Of a stretch of 35,863 bases of DNA, positions 7,565 to 16,045 are shown one piece after another. The first letter of the stretch is position 1; the number at the start of each line of letters is the position of its first letter. The stretch comes from Bacillus sanguinis (GTDB taxonomy: Bacteria > Bacillota > Bacilli > Bacillales > Bacillaceae_G): assembly GCF_018332475.1 (NCBI RefSeq), contig NZ_BOQB01000070.1:1-35863 (forward strand), written 5' to 3'. The notes under the pieces are model-generated. The model was not told where the DNA came from and did not search any database. It worked only from the letters and a program-made list of their open reading frames with translations. A program made the position numbers and the translations under genes.

Positions 7565-9259
7565 TTAAACGTTTGTTTTGAAATGAGAAACGAGAACTTC
7601 AAGTTCTTGCACAGTCGTTTTCATTTCAGACGCTTTTTTAGCGACGACACTCATTTTGTTTACTTGATCACCAGCTGAAGCTGCTGTTTGTGATGTTTCG
7701 GCGGCAACTTCATTTGAAATAGAGGCAATGTTATTTAAAGCCGCATTCATTTCTTCAGAACTTGCGGCCATTTCTTCAGCAGTTGCAGACATTTCTTGCA
7801 TTTGTGTAGAGACTTTGTTAATGTGGTTAACAATTTCTGAGAATGAAGATCCAGCGGTACGGATGACTGTAATTCCTTCAGAAGCTTCTGACTGACCTTG
7901 TGTCATCATTTCATTTGCTATTTTTGTATCTGCTTGAATTTGATGAAGTAAATGGTTAATATCAGTTGCTGCTAACTGAGATTGTTCGGCAAGTTTTCGT
8001 ACTTCATCGGCAACAACGGCGAATCCTTTTCCATGTTCGCCCGCACGAGCTGCTTCAATTGAAGCATTTAAAGCGAGTAAATTCGTTTGTTCCGCGATAT
8101 TAGAAATGGATTGAAGTGCGGTATCAATATGATTCGTATGTGTAATGAGTCGTTCTACTACTTGTGATGTAGCGTTAACAGCTTCGTTAATGGTATGCAT
8201 TTGTGTAATAGATTTCTCAATGACTTTATTCCCACTATCTGCTTTTTCTGAAGTTGTAACAGCTAGACTAGCAACAGAAGAGGCGGATTCTGCAATACGC
8301 TGAATGCTCGTTGTCATATCGTCCATTGCAGTTGAACTTTCTTCGATGCTTGAAACTTGTGAACGAATATTATACTCAAGAGCATTCATAGTTTCTTCGG
8401 TTTTTGCTGTGTTTTCCATAGAAGAAGTTGTTTCGATAAACACATTTTCAGACGCTTCTTTGACACTTGTTGATGTTTGTTGCACTTGTTTTATTATACG
8501 TTGTAAGTTAGCAAGCATTTGATTAAAGGAATTGGCGATATCACCAATTTCATCTTTACTCGTTACGTGCAATCTAGCAGTTAAATCACCATCTTGAGAG
8601 GCTAATTCTTTTAATTTCTCATCAATTTGTCGTATCGGTTTAACGAGTTTACCAGAGAACCACCATGCTAATAAAATCGACGTTACTGTACATGTAATGA
8701 GTGAAAAGAAAATAATATATTGAATAAGCGTTGAAGAAGACTCTACGTCAGCAATTAATGCGTCACGCTTATCATTTTCTTCATTTGCATATTTCGTAAA
8801 ACGACTTAAAAGATCATTTACATAATCTGTTTGAGCTAAAGCAATTTTGGATGCTTCGTCCCATTTTCCTTCGCGAGCGAGAGGGAGGACTTCATTATCT
8901 ATGACGCTGCGCCATTTTCCTCCCATTAAAATGGCTTCTTTCATTCCTTCTGGAAGTTTTTTGTCACTTGTTACCTTCTCTCTAGTATCAGCTAGTTTTT
9001 TTCCTTCTCGATTGAATTTATCTAATCCTTTTTGATCATGTGACAATAAATATTCTTGTAAACCAGCAACTTGTGCTTGGAACCAATCGCCGCGTTCTTT
9101 TAAAATGGTTGCTCGTTTTGATACATCATTTTTTAACGTTTCAATTTCACTTGCTTGGTTCATAGCGAATGAAAGAATAACAATAAGAGCAATGCTAAAT
9201 AAAGAAGAAATGCTTAAGAGTGTGAACAGTAGTTTTTTTCGAATGCTAACATATTTCAT
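7565..9259 (-). CDS. methyl-accepting chemotaxis protein (4HB sensor, paralogue B)
   Basis: This 564-residue receptor has the same architecture as the gene at 5649-7340: N-terminal membrane segment, extracellular helical sensor of about 150 residues, second membrane segment ending [20 protein letters not shown], and a signalling domain with the tip [21 protein letters not shown]. The cytoplasmic halves are nearly identical between the two paralogues while the extracellular halves differ widely, as expected if ligand specificity has diverged after duplication. Start ATG 9259 follows AGGGGTAACG. Its promoter shares the extended -10 TGCTATAAT with paralogue A. Confidence 0.9.
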   Translation of the reverse strand: MKYVSIRKKLLFTLLSISSLFSIALIVILSFAMNQASEIETLKNDVSKRATILKERGDWFQAQVAGLQEYLLSHDQKGLDKFNREGKKLADTREKVTSDKKLPEGMKEAILMGGKWRSVIDNEVLPLAREGKWDEASKIALAQTDYVNDLLSRFTKYANEENDKRDALIADVESSSTLIQYIIFFSLITCTVTSILLAWWFSGKLVKPIRQIDEKLKELASQDGDLTARLHVTSKDEIGDIANSFNQMLANLQRIIKQVQQTSTSVKEASENVFIETTSSMENTAKTEETMNALEYNIRSQVSSIEESSTAMDDMTTSIQRIAESASSVASLAVTTSEKADSGNKVIEKSITQMHTINEAVNATSQVVERLITHTNHIDTALQSISNIAEQTNLLALNASIEAARAGEHGKGFAVVADEVRKLAEQSQLAATDINHLLHQIQADTKIANEMMTQGQSEASEGITVIRTAGSSFSEIVNHINKVSTQMQEMSATAEEMAASSEEMNAALNNIASISNEVAAETSQTAASAGDQVNKMSVVAKKASEMKTTVQELEVLVSHFKTNV

Positions 9260-9359
9260 CGTTACCCCTACCTTTAAAAACTATTTATTATAATTTATAA
9301 ATATTAAGAGCAGAATTAATAAAAACATCATTATGAAGTTATTAATCTGTTCAATGAAA

Positions 9360-9368
9360 ATTATAGCA
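9360..9368 (-). promoter_or_regulatory. extended -10 promoter of paralogue B
   Basis: TGCTATAAT on the minus strand, in the context TCTGCTATAATT, which also precedes paralogue A (7449-7457). No good -35 and no sigma-D consensus is visible. Confidence 0.5.
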
Positions 9369-9462
9369 GATAATGGAAGGAGGCAGATTGATATAAGTAA
9401 ATGTTCTTAAAATGTATACATTTGTATATCAAAAAATTCATAAATAAAAATAAGAAATGCTA

Positions 9463-9516
9463 TTGTAATTTGAAATAACATCATGTATACTTCTAATTAG
9501 TTGATAACGATTATCA
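9463..9516 (+). promoter_or_regulatory. sigma-A promoter with strong Fur box
   Basis: The -35 TTGTAA (9463-9468), a 17-bp spacer and the -10 TATACT (9486-9491) give a start near 9498. TGATAACGATTATCA (9502-9516) matches the 7-1-7 Fur consensus with one mismatch and would cover the initial transcribed bases. A second possible promoter (TTGATA 9501-9506, TATGAA 9525-9530) would place the box between -35 and -10. Either way the box controls transcription to the right. Confidence 0.65.
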
Positions 9517-9701
9517 GTATCAACTATGAACATTACTCTTCGTTATGTTGGTCATACCCCTTTTTGACGACGTAAGTCAGAGACGAAATGTTGAAATATC
9601 TTGTGTCCTATTCTACAGAATTATGGTAATCTCCAACCTCAACTTATATGCGTGAGCATGCAAAAAGGATCCTATCCGTGAAGGGATCCTTTTTTGCATG
9701 C
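9498..9701 (+). ncRNA. candidate Fur-regulated small RNA
   Basis: A transcript of about 160-200 nt is bounded by a Fur-box promoter (9463-9516) and a strong terminator (9656-9701). It holds no convincing gene. The only ORF, 9545-9655 (36 codons), has no ribosome site. C-rich unpaired-looking stretches lie at 9555-9560 (TACCCC) and 9631-9640 (CTCCAACCTC), which could pair with G-rich Shine-Dalgarno sequences, as the B. subtilis iron-sparing RNA FsrA does. The size, absence of an SD and iron box support an RNA regulator. The homology to FsrA itself is not established. Confidence 0.5.
9656..9701. terminator. bidirectional terminator, long inverted repeat
   Basis: GCATGC-A5-GGATCC (9656-9672) pairs with GGATCC-T6-GCATGC (9684-9701). 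It ends the rightward Fur-controlled transcript and the leftward methyltransferase mRNA, and the last codons of the methyltransferase lie inside it. Confidence 0.85.
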
Positions 9702-10490
9702 TGTCGCAATTAATGTATATAGACCTGGCACACGTTCTTCAATTCCTTCCGGTGCAGTAGAAGGGAAAACCCATCTTTGATGCGAGCCATGTTCTTCAAC
9801 TAGTTTTTCAATTTTAAAATGTTCTTCCGCAAGTGTCGTAATAATTTCTCCTAATGTCCAGCGACGGATAGTTGTTTTAGGTAACGATTCTTTCTGCGCT
9901 TCTGTAAGAAGGATGCTATAAGCAACTTCATCTTCAATTAATTCTTCATCGAAGTAATTTCCATTGGCTCGAAATGATGGGTGGTCTACTCCTAATAATT
10001 TCGTGTAAACAGGATGATAGTCACGAAGGATAAGCGTTCCATCTCGCTTAAGTAAGGTAGAAATTTTTTGAAAGAGTGGTTTTAAATCTAAAAAGTAATG
10101 GAGTACACCAAGCTCCAGCAATACGATATCAAATGATTCGGAGAGCTGCGCATGTAATACATCAGAAACGACATACTCGATAGAGACACCGGCTGCGTCC
10201 GCAAGTTCATTTGCATATTTTGCATTACTTGCTGAAATATCAACAACTGTTACGTCAGCTCCTAAAAGAGCGAGAGCAACGGCTTTATTGCCTTTTGAAC
10301 CAAGTAAATTAATAATACGTTTTCCTTTTGGAGGTTGGATGTAAGGTAAGTAGTGATCTACCTCGCGCACGGGGTCTGCCATAAGCTTTTTCGCATAATC
10401 TGATGGCGCCCCGTGGCGATTCGTCCAAGCTTCATACGCAGCTGCATTCCAGCTTTTTTCATTTATAGTGCTTAGTTGTTTTTGGTTCAA
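9672..10490 (-). CDS. class I SAM-dependent methyltransferase
   Basis: This 272-residue soluble protein has a Rossmann methyltransferase core: motif I variant RIINLLGSKGNKAVALALLGADVTVVDIS at about residues 65-95, the acidic end of beta-2 (VDIS), a motif IV-like SFDIVLLELGVLHYF, and LILRDYHPV. The substrate is unknown; the family resembles small-molecule methyltransferases. The start is TTG 10490: AAAGGAG lies eight bases upstream, whereas the upstream ATG at 10592 has no ribosome site and would overlap the T-box promoter region. It is divergent from the metG T-box unit. Confidence 0.75.
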   Translation of the reverse strand: MNQKQLSTINEKSWNAAAYEAWTNRHGAPSDYAKKLMADPVREVDHYLPYIQPPKGKRIINLLGSKGNKAVALALLGADVTVVDISASNAKYANELADAAGVSIEYVVSDVLHAQLSESFDIVLLELGVLHYFLDLKPLFQKISTLLKRDGTLILRDYHPVYTKLLGVDHPSFRANGNYFDEELIEDEVAYSILLTEAQKESLPKTTIRRWTLGEIITTLAEEHFKIEKLVEEHGSHQRWVFPSTAPEGIEERVPGLYTLIATACKKGSLHG

Positions 10491-10565
10491 TATTATCACT
10501 CCTTTTGTGAACGTATAGGTATTCGGCAGGGGGATGGAATTTCCTTTTCTTTCCGGATGAAAGTT

Positions 10566-10594
10566 TGATTTTTCTGTTATTAAGTCGTACAATA
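10566..10594 (+). promoter_or_regulatory. promoter of the metG T-box unit
   Basis: TTGATT (10566-10571), a 17-bp spacer and TACAAT (10589-10594). Confidence 0.7.
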
Positions 10595-10601
10595 CATGTT
10601 A

Positions 10602-10904
10602 TACGTAAAAGCGTTGAAAAGGAAAAGTAGGATGAACACATTCTTTCCAGAGAGCTTCGGTAGCTGAGAAGAAGCAAGAATATTCATTTGAACAATGGCC
10701 TTTGAGCTTCGTCCTGAACTTATCAAATGATAATAGTAGGCGGCGACGAGAGTTGGTACTCGTTATCAAAACCACAGTATAAGAGCATATAGCTCCGTAC
10801 TTGTTAAGGCTAACTATGTGAGTAATTGGCGAAATAAGGTGGTACCGCGACTGTTTATACAGCCCCGCCCTTATCTTTTTTAAGATAAGGGCGGGGCTTT
10901 TTTA
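10602..10904 (+). ncRNA. T-box riboswitch leader, methionine type
   Basis: The conserved T-box AGGTGGTACCGCG lies at 10837-10849; its UGGU would pair with an ACCA 3' end, that is a tRNA with discriminator A73. A very strong terminator follows: AGCCCCGCCCTTATCTT (10861-10877) with AAGATAAGGGCGGGGCT (10882-10898), then T6. Stem I ends ...GAACA-ATG-G-CCTTTGAGC, putting a specifier ATG at 10695-10697, as expected for methionyl-tRNA synthetase. Uncharged tRNA-Met would stabilise the antiterminator and switch the gene on. Confidence 0.93.
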
Positions 10905-10926
10905 TATTTAAAAGGAGGAATGTAAG

Positions 10927-12561
10927 ATGAGTATTTTTATTGGAGGCGCTTGGCCGTATGCAAATGGTTCGTTACATCTTGGGCATATTGCGAGTTTGTT
11001 ACCTGGAGATATATTAGCGCGTTATTACCGAGCAAAAGGTGAGAATGTGTTGTATGTGTCGGGAAGTGATTGTAATGGAACACCAATTGCAATTAGGGCA
11101 AAACAAGAAGGTGTGAAGGCTAAGGAAATTGCTGATAAGTATCATGAAGAGTTCGAGCGATGTTTTCGTAGCCTTGGTTTTACTTATGATTGCTATACAC
11201 GTACAGATAGTGAGCACCATCATGAAACGGTTCAAAATGTCTTTTTACGTTTATTAGAAGAAGGCTATATTTATAAAAAAACAGTGGAACAAGCGTATTG
11301 TGAAACGTGTACGCAGTTTTTACCTGATCGTTATGTAGAAGGAATTTGTCCACATTGCCATGAAGCAGCAAGAGGAGATCAATGTGATGCGTGTTCAGCT
11401 ATTTTAGATCCACTCGATTTATTAGAAAAGAAATGTAAGTTATGTGGTAGTACGCCATCCGTACAGGAAACAGAGCATTTCTATTTCGCATTGCATACAT
11501 TTCAAGAGCAAATTAAAGAGGCGGTAGAAATCGCAAAACAAAACGAATCATGGCGTGACAATGCGATTCAACTAACAGAGAGATATGTAAAGGAAGGATT
11601 ACTAGATAGGGCTGTGTCACGTGATTTACCAATAGGGGTACCAATTCCAGTAGAAGGGTATGAAGATAAGAAAATTTACGTATGGATTGAAGCAGTGACA
11701 GGATATTATTCAGCGAGTAAACATTGGGCTGAGGAAACAGGGAAAGATGATCAACAGTTTTGGGATAAAGAAGCGAAAACATATTATGTACACGGAAAGG
11801 ATAATATTCCGTTTCATTCCATCATTTGGCCAGCGGTATTACTTGGAATAGGAGAAGGAGCAATTCCTCGTCATATCGTTTCGAATGAATATTTAACGGT
11901 TGAAAAAAGAAAGTTATCTACAAGTAAAAACTGGGCAGTATGGGTGCCTGATATATTAGAACGCTACAATCCAGATTCCATTCGTTACTTTTTAACAGTC
12001 AACGCACCAGAAAATCGTGATACTGATTTTTCATGGCGTGAATTTATTTACAGTCATAATAGTGAATTGTTAGGTGCATACGGAAACTTTGTGAACCGGA
12101 CATTAAAGTTTGTTGCAAAATATTATGGTGGTATCATGCCGAAAGGAAGTATTGATATAGAGCTGAAAGATAAAGTAGAAGGATTATATAAAAGTGTAGG
12201 AGAAGCGATTGAGCAAGCTACATTTAAGGTAGCGCTAGAAACAATATTTGATGCAGTACGTTTTGGGAATAAATACTTTGATGAGAGGCAGCCTTGGAAA
12301 CAAAGAGAAGATGATCCAGTTTCATGCGAAGAAACGATTTATAACTGTGTGTATCTTATCGCTAATTTTGCAAATCTCCTTGAACCGTTTTTACCATTTT
12401 CAAGTGAAAGAGTTAGAAACACATTATCGATTGTGAACCGAAATTGGGAACCTCAAAACACGTTGCCGAATAGAATCGATAGTGTGCAGCCGCTATTTGA
12501 ACGAATTGATGTAAAACAAATTGAGCATGAGATAGAGAAGTTATATGGAGCGGTAAAGTGA
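10927..12561 (+). CDS. metG: methionyl-tRNA synthetase, short second form (MetRS2 type)
   Basis: This 544-residue class I synthetase charges tRNA-Met. The HIGH motif is HLGH at residues 17-20 and the KMSKS loop is KLSTS at 329-333. The connective peptide has four CxxC pairs (CETC, CPHC, CDAC, CKLC), a double zinc knuckle. The C-terminal EMAPII-like tRNA-binding/dimerisation domain found in the roughly 650-residue Bacillus housekeeping MetRS is absent. Two MetRS genes are known in the B. cereus group, and the MetRS2 type is linked to natural resistance to diaryldiamine MetRS inhibitors (known for the family). Ribosome site AAAGGAGGAATGTAAG is directly before ATG 10927. Controlled by the T-box leader upstream. 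Confidence 0.93.
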   Translation: MSIFIGGAWPYANGSLHLGHIASLLPGDILARYYRAKGENVLYVSGSDCNGTPIAIRAKQEGVKAKEIADKYHEEFERCFRSLGFTYDCYTRTDSEHHHETVQNVFLRLLEEGYIYKKTVEQAYCETCTQFLPDRYVEGICPHCHEAARGDQCDACSAILDPLDLLEKKCKLCGSTPSVQETEHFYFALHTFQEQIKEAVEIAKQNESWRDNAIQLTERYVKEGLLDRAVSRDLPIGVPIPVEGYEDKKIYVWIEAVTGYYSASKHWAEETGKDDQQFWDKEAKTYYVHGKDNIPFHSIIWPAVLLGIGEGAIPRHIVSNEYLTVEKRKLSTSKNWAVWVPDILERYNPDSIRYFLTVNAPENRDTDFSWREFIYSHNSELLGAYGNFVNRTLKFVAKYYGGIMPKGSIDIELKDKVEGLYKSVGEAIEQATFKVALETIFDAVRFGNKYFDERQPWKQREDDPVSCEETIYNCVYLIANFANLLEPFLPFSSERVRNTLSIVNRNWEPQNTLPNRIDSVQPLFERIDVKQIEHEIEKLYGAVK

Positions 12562-12570
12562 GATAGAGAA

Positions 12571-12605
12571 AAAGACCTTTCAAATGAATGAAAGGTCTTT
12601 TGTTA
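12571..12605. terminator. bidirectional terminator after metG
   Basis: AAAGACCTTTC (12571-12581) pairs with GAAAGGTCTTT (12590-12600). T-rich on the right, A5 on the left; it also serves the convergent small gene. Confidence 0.8.
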
Positions 12606-12845
12606 TGCAGTAGGATTCTCTTTCTTATCCTTTAAGAATAAAAGTACAGCAAGGATTACGAGAATAATAGCTGCAATATCGAATGTAGTATTAAAGTTTA
12701 AGTACTCCACTAAAGGGGTTTTGACTGCCCCAGTATATATGCAAATGGGAATGAGGAGCAAATCGTAAAATTTCTTTTCTTTCACATATCTTATTAGGAA
12801 GAAGATACACATAATGGCAAAAAAGGCTACGCTTAAAATAGTCAT
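12603..12845 (-). CDS. small membrane protein, unknown
   Basis: This 80-residue protein has three predicted membrane segments (about residues 2-18, 27-43 and 55-72) joined by short charged loops (RYVKEKKFYD, VKTPLVEYLNFN). GGAGGTATAA directly precedes ATG 12845. It is not recognised beyond being a conserved-looking small integral membrane protein. It lies convergent to metG and downstream of nothing in its own direction within 70 bp, so it is probably a single-gene unit. Confidence 0.65.
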   Translation of the reverse strand: MTILSVAFFAIMCIFFLIRYVKEKKFYDLLLIPICIYTGAVKTPLVEYLNFNTTFDIAAIILVILAVLLFLKDKKENPTA

Positions 12846-12917
12846 TTATACCTCCAAATAGATTTGAAATTATATCAAATTGTAACTGTATTTACATTTA
12901 TATACAAGTTTCTATTT

Positions 12918-13820
12918 TCATGCGCTATGCATGCTACTATGTTTCTTTGCTTTCCTAGCTGCAAGAAGCTGAGGAGTAAAAATTCCAAGTAGTATAAAGA
13001 TGATCCCAATCCACTGCATGAAGGTTACGACTTCATGTACAAGTGTAATAGAAGCGATGATGGCTGTTGGTAATTCAGCTGCTCCTAGTATTGTACTAAG
13101 CCCTGTTCCAACCTTTGGTACGCCAATTGAAAAACAAATGACAGGTACGACAACACCGAACAATCCGAGGAAGAAGGCGTATTTCCAAAGACCGGCTTGC
13201 AGGGCACCATCCGTTAAAAAGGTTGGCGGGAAGAATAGACATACGATAAGAGTAGCGCTTGTTGTCATAAGAAAGCTTTTCGTATAAGGCGGAACTTCTG
13301 TAGCAACGCGCCCGCTTGCAAACACATAGAATGAAAAAGAGACAGCGGCTAATAGACCAAAGATAATACCTTTCGTGGAAAAGCTTTGTCCGAGACCTTC
13401 AAAGAAACCACCTGCAAACAATGTACCAGTAAATAAAATAATGATAGATATAATTTTCTCGCGACTTGGAAATGTTCGATTGGCAATTGCTTCAATGACT
13501 ACACCAATCCATGTGAACTGGAAAAGTAGGACAACAGCGATAGATGCTGGTAGTTCTTCTACAGAGATAGCGTAGAAGATACCAGTCATACTCATTGTTG
13601 TGCCAACTGTTAGTAAGGAAAAGAATTGCTTTTTTGTTACTTTATGACGTGAAGCGAAAAGAACGAGCAGAAGAAGCCCGATCCATCCGAAGACATATTG
13701 TCCTCCTAATAGTTGATGTGCTGAAAACCCGTCAATGAATCCGAGTTTGAAAATAGTTGAAAGTACACCGTAGCTACAAGCTCCAAATAAAACGAGTAAT
13801 GAATATTTAAATTTCTCCAT
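12918..13820 (-). CDS. EamA/DMT-family transporter
   Basis: This 300-residue membrane protein has ten predicted helices in two EamA repeats (first about residues 5-135, second about 150-285), typical of drug/metabolite transporters of the RhaT/YdcZ superfamily. It ends in a basic cytoplasmic tail (LLAARKAKKHSSMHSA). The start is ATG 13820, preceded by AAAGGAGGATTTTC; the longer frame from 13916 runs through a terminator hairpin and is rejected. The substrate is unknown. The promoter cannot fit between the terminator hairpin at 13849-13878 and the ribosome site, so expression depends on read-through of that terminator, pointing to attenuation control. Confidence 0.85.
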   Translation of the reverse strand: MEKFKYSLLVLFGACSYGVLSTIFKLGFIDGFSAHQLLGGQYVFGWIGLLLLVLFASRHKVTKKQFFSLLTVGTTMSMTGIFYAISVEELPASIAVVLLFQFTWIGVVIEAIANRTFPSREKIISIIILFTGTLFAGGFFEGLGQSFSTKGIIFGLLAAVSFSFYVFASGRVATEVPPYTKSFLMTTSATLIVCLFFPPTFLTDGALQAGLWKYAFFLGLFGVVVPVICFSIGVPKVGTGLSTILGAAELPTAIIASITLVHEVVTFMQWIGIIFILLGIFTPQLLAARKAKKHSSMHSA

Positions 13821-13842
13821 GAAAATCCTCCTTTTACATAAT

Positions 13843-13957
13843 AAAAAACGCCCGCTATCCAAATAAGGATAACGGGCGAACGAAACAGAGTAAGGTACTC
13901 TACAAAATTCCGCCACTCATACGAAGTATGAATTTGGGGTATGAAATTGTAGTAGGT
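13843..13957 (-). promoter_or_regulatory. structured leader with intrinsic terminator, candidate riboswitch/attenuator
   Basis: On the minus strand an intrinsic terminator (13878-13867 with 13860-13849, then T6) lies about 20 bases before the EamA ribosome site. Its one imperfect pair is G-U in the minus RNA but A-C on the other strand, so it is built for this direction. Upstream, CTACAA (13953-13948) can pair with TTGTAG (13905-13900) and enclose CATAC-ttc-GTATG (13931-13919); AGAGTA-cct-TACTCT (13902-13888) forms another hairpin. The class is not recognised. The simpler reading, a terminator of the sensor-kinase operon, does not explain how the transporter is transcribed. Confidence 0.5.
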
Positions 13958-13959
13958 TG

Positions 13960-15402
13960 TTACATTGCTTTTGGGAATACAATAGAACATTTTACACCTT
14001 GAGGTGTGTTTTGTATCCCATAAGGAAACTGATGTTTATCTAATATTTGTTTTACAATATATAGCCCAAGGCCACTACCTTGTACTAATCCGTGTTTGCC
14101 AGGGTTTGCGCGATAGAATGGCTCAAATAAATGGGCAAGTTTATCCTCATCGATTTGTGAACCTGTATTTAATACTTCTAATGCGTAACCGTTTGGCTTT
14201 TCATAAAGCTTTATATAGACATGCTGATGGTCAATCGTGTAATGAATTGCATTTGAAATAATGTTAAAAATAGCAGTTTGAATAAATTTAGGATCAGCTA
14301 AAATTTGTACATCTTGTTTAATGTTAGATTGAACATTTAATTGCTTTACAGATACAAAATAATCTACTTTTTTCATAACATCCTCAATAATAGTAGTTAA
14401 TGAAATAACTTCTAAATTCGGTTTAAATTGAGGGTTTTGTATTTTGGATAATTCTGACATCTTTTCCGTTAATATGTTAATATCTTGCATCATCTCATAG
14501 GAGCGTTTTAAATATTTATCTCTATCTTTATAAGCACCAATTCCGTGAATCATGCCATCGAGTTGTCCCATAACTGCCGCGATTGGTGTTTTTAATTCAT
14601 GGGATACCATAGACATAAATTCTTTACGAGATTGTTCTAACTGTTGTTCCTTTTTGAGCTCATTTTTTAAATCTTGATTGCTCGCATGTAAGTTCTTTAC
14701 AATATTTGGGACCTGTGAAGCAGCTACTTGTAAATTAAAATCGGTTTGGTCTGTATTTTTGTTCAATGTTTTTTTATCTGAGAAATCAAGATTCATAATA
14801 TCTTTTAAAGCATCGCTCATATATTGAAAAGGTTTGGCAATTAGTTTTGTATAAATTAAAGATCCGAGTAAAGATAATGCAAGCATTGTCGCGCCAATAT
14901 GTGGAGCTAATTGCTGCAGTGCATCTGCTAATTTTGGATGATCTTGTGTATCATTTGTGTTACTGGCTGCATTTTGTTTATGTAAGGCATCATTAGTAGC
15001 GACTTGCTTTTCCGTTTCTATAGGTGGAGCAGAAGTGCTATTTTTTTCCGAAATATTTTGGTTATGTTCTTTTGCTTTTGCAGTTTGGCTAGGCTGCAAA
15101 AGGTGATTTATGGCTGTAGAGAGTGCTTTATAATCTATAATAGAAGGTTGGAAATTGGAAATCATACTCTCTGAAACAGCCTTACTTTGATTCGTTTTAC
15201 TTTGGTCGTTTTGTTTGTCTGAATCCGCTTGTTCTGTAGACAGCGCTCCATTTTCTTTTGCAAAACGTTCTTTATCGTAGTTTGAAGCTAGAAAATAAAT
15301 AATTTGATAAAGACAAAGTGATAAAAGAATACAAAATAATAAGGTTTTGATGAAAATATTTTTGGTGATGTTATCTGTGCTACGATTCGATTTTGTAGCC
15401 AA
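13960..15402 (-). CDS. sensor histidine kinase
   Basis: This 480-residue kinase has an N-terminal membrane helix at about residues 17-40, a hydrophilic extracellular segment of about 125 residues rich in Gln, Asn, Ser and Lys, a second helix near 168-190, a HAMP-like linker, the HisKA domain with SHELKTPI (phospho-acceptor His268), an N box (IFNIISNAIHYT) and a G2 box (GSGLGLYIVKQIL). The sequence around H, with MIHGIGAYKDRDKYL, recalls VanS-like kinases. The start is TTG 15402, overlapping the regulator gene by 23 bases, with a modest GAAAGG site. It should phosphorylate the OmpR-type regulator encoded just upstream. The signal is unknown. Confidence 0.88.
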   Translation of the reverse strand: MATKSNRSTDNITKNIFIKTLLFCILLSLCLYQIIYFLASNYDKERFAKENGALSTEQADSDKQNDQSKTNQSKAVSESMISNFQPSIIDYKALSTAINHLLQPSQTAKAKEHNQNISEKNSTSAPPIETEKQVATNDALHKQNAASNTNDTQDHPKLADALQQLAPHIGATMLALSLLGSLIYTKLIAKPFQYMSDALKDIMNLDFSDKKTLNKNTDQTDFNLQVAASQVPNIVKNLHASNQDLKNELKKEQQLEQSRKEFMSMVSHELKTPIAAVMGQLDGMIHGIGAYKDRDKYLKRSYEMMQDINILTEKMSELSKIQNPQFKPNLEVISLTTIIEDVMKKVDYFVSVKQLNVQSNIKQDVQILADPKFIQTAIFNIISNAIHYTIDHQHVYIKLYEKPNGYALEVLNTGSQIDEDKLAHLFEPFYRANPGKHGLVQGSGLGLYIVKQILDKHQFPYGIQNTPQGVKCSIVFPKAM

Positions 15403-16045
15403 TGCCTTTCACCGTTTTAATATAAGGAATCCCTAATTTTTTCCTTAAATTTTTAATATGTGTATCTATAACTCTTACATCACCATAATGTTCATAGCCC
15501 CATACCTTATTCAGCAAATCACTTCTTGATAATACTTTTCCACGATTTTGCAGTAAAGTATAAATAATTTCAAATTCCTTTGTTGTTAATTCAATTTGAT
15601 TACCATGAACATAAGCGGCATATGCTGTAGAATTTAACATCAATTCATGGAATTGTAGTATAGTTGCAGTTTCTGCTTCCTTCGTTGCTGCCCTTCTTAA
15701 TACAGCTTCTACACGTTTAATAAATACGGTGTAGTGGAACGGTTTTGTAATATAGTCATCAATCCCTAATTCAAATCCTTTAATTTCACTTTCTTCATTA
15801 TGTAAGCCTGTTAACATAATAATCGGTACATCAGATTGTCCTCGCATAATTTTACAAATACTATAGCCATCTATATCTGGTAACATCACATCAAGGAGGA
15901 CAAGATCGTATGAATTTTTTTGGAAAAGAAGTATACCTTCTGTTCCAGCGCCAACGACATCAACGGTAAAGCTTTGTGCCAATAGAAATTCACGAATCAG
16001 TTCTTGTATATCTGGGTTGTCTTCAATCACCAGTATATGCGTCAT
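15380..16045 (-). CDS. OmpR/PhoB-family response regulator
   Basis: This 221-residue protein has an N-terminal receiver (ILVIEDNPDI acidic pocket, phospho-acceptor Asp in LVLLDVMLPDIDGY near residue 52, conserved Lys in DDYITKPF) and a C-terminal winged helix (ELTTKEFEIIYTLLQNRGKVLSRSDLL, then VIDTHIKNLRKKLG). The start is ATG 16045 with AGGAGGTGTTACT upstream; the ORF continues open to 16123 without a ribosome site. It forms an overlapping operon with the kinase gene. Tandem direct repeats at 17459-17486, near the L,D-transpeptidase operon, have the spacing such regulators use and could be its targets (inference). Confidence 0.92.
   Translation of the reverse strand: MTHILVIEDNPDIQELIREFLLAQSFTVDVVGAGTEGILLFQKNSYDLVLLDVMLPDIDGYSICKIMRGQSDVPIIMLTGLHNEESEIKGFELGIDDYITKPFHYTVFIKRVEAVLRRAATKEAETATILQFHELMLNSTAYAAYVHGNQIELTTKEFEIIYTLLQNRGKVLSRSDLLNKVWGYEHYGDVRVIDTHIKNLRKKLGIPYIKTVKGIGYKIES

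Noticed and set aside
9410-9423. Palindrome AAATGTATACATTT upstream of chemoreceptor B
   Set aside because: A perfect 14-mer, but it is not positioned at the extended -10 and has no counterpart before paralogue A; not enough for a claim.
13821-13916. N-terminal extension of the EamA transporter
   Set aside because: It runs through the leader terminator hairpin; ATG 13820 has AAAGGAGG upstream.
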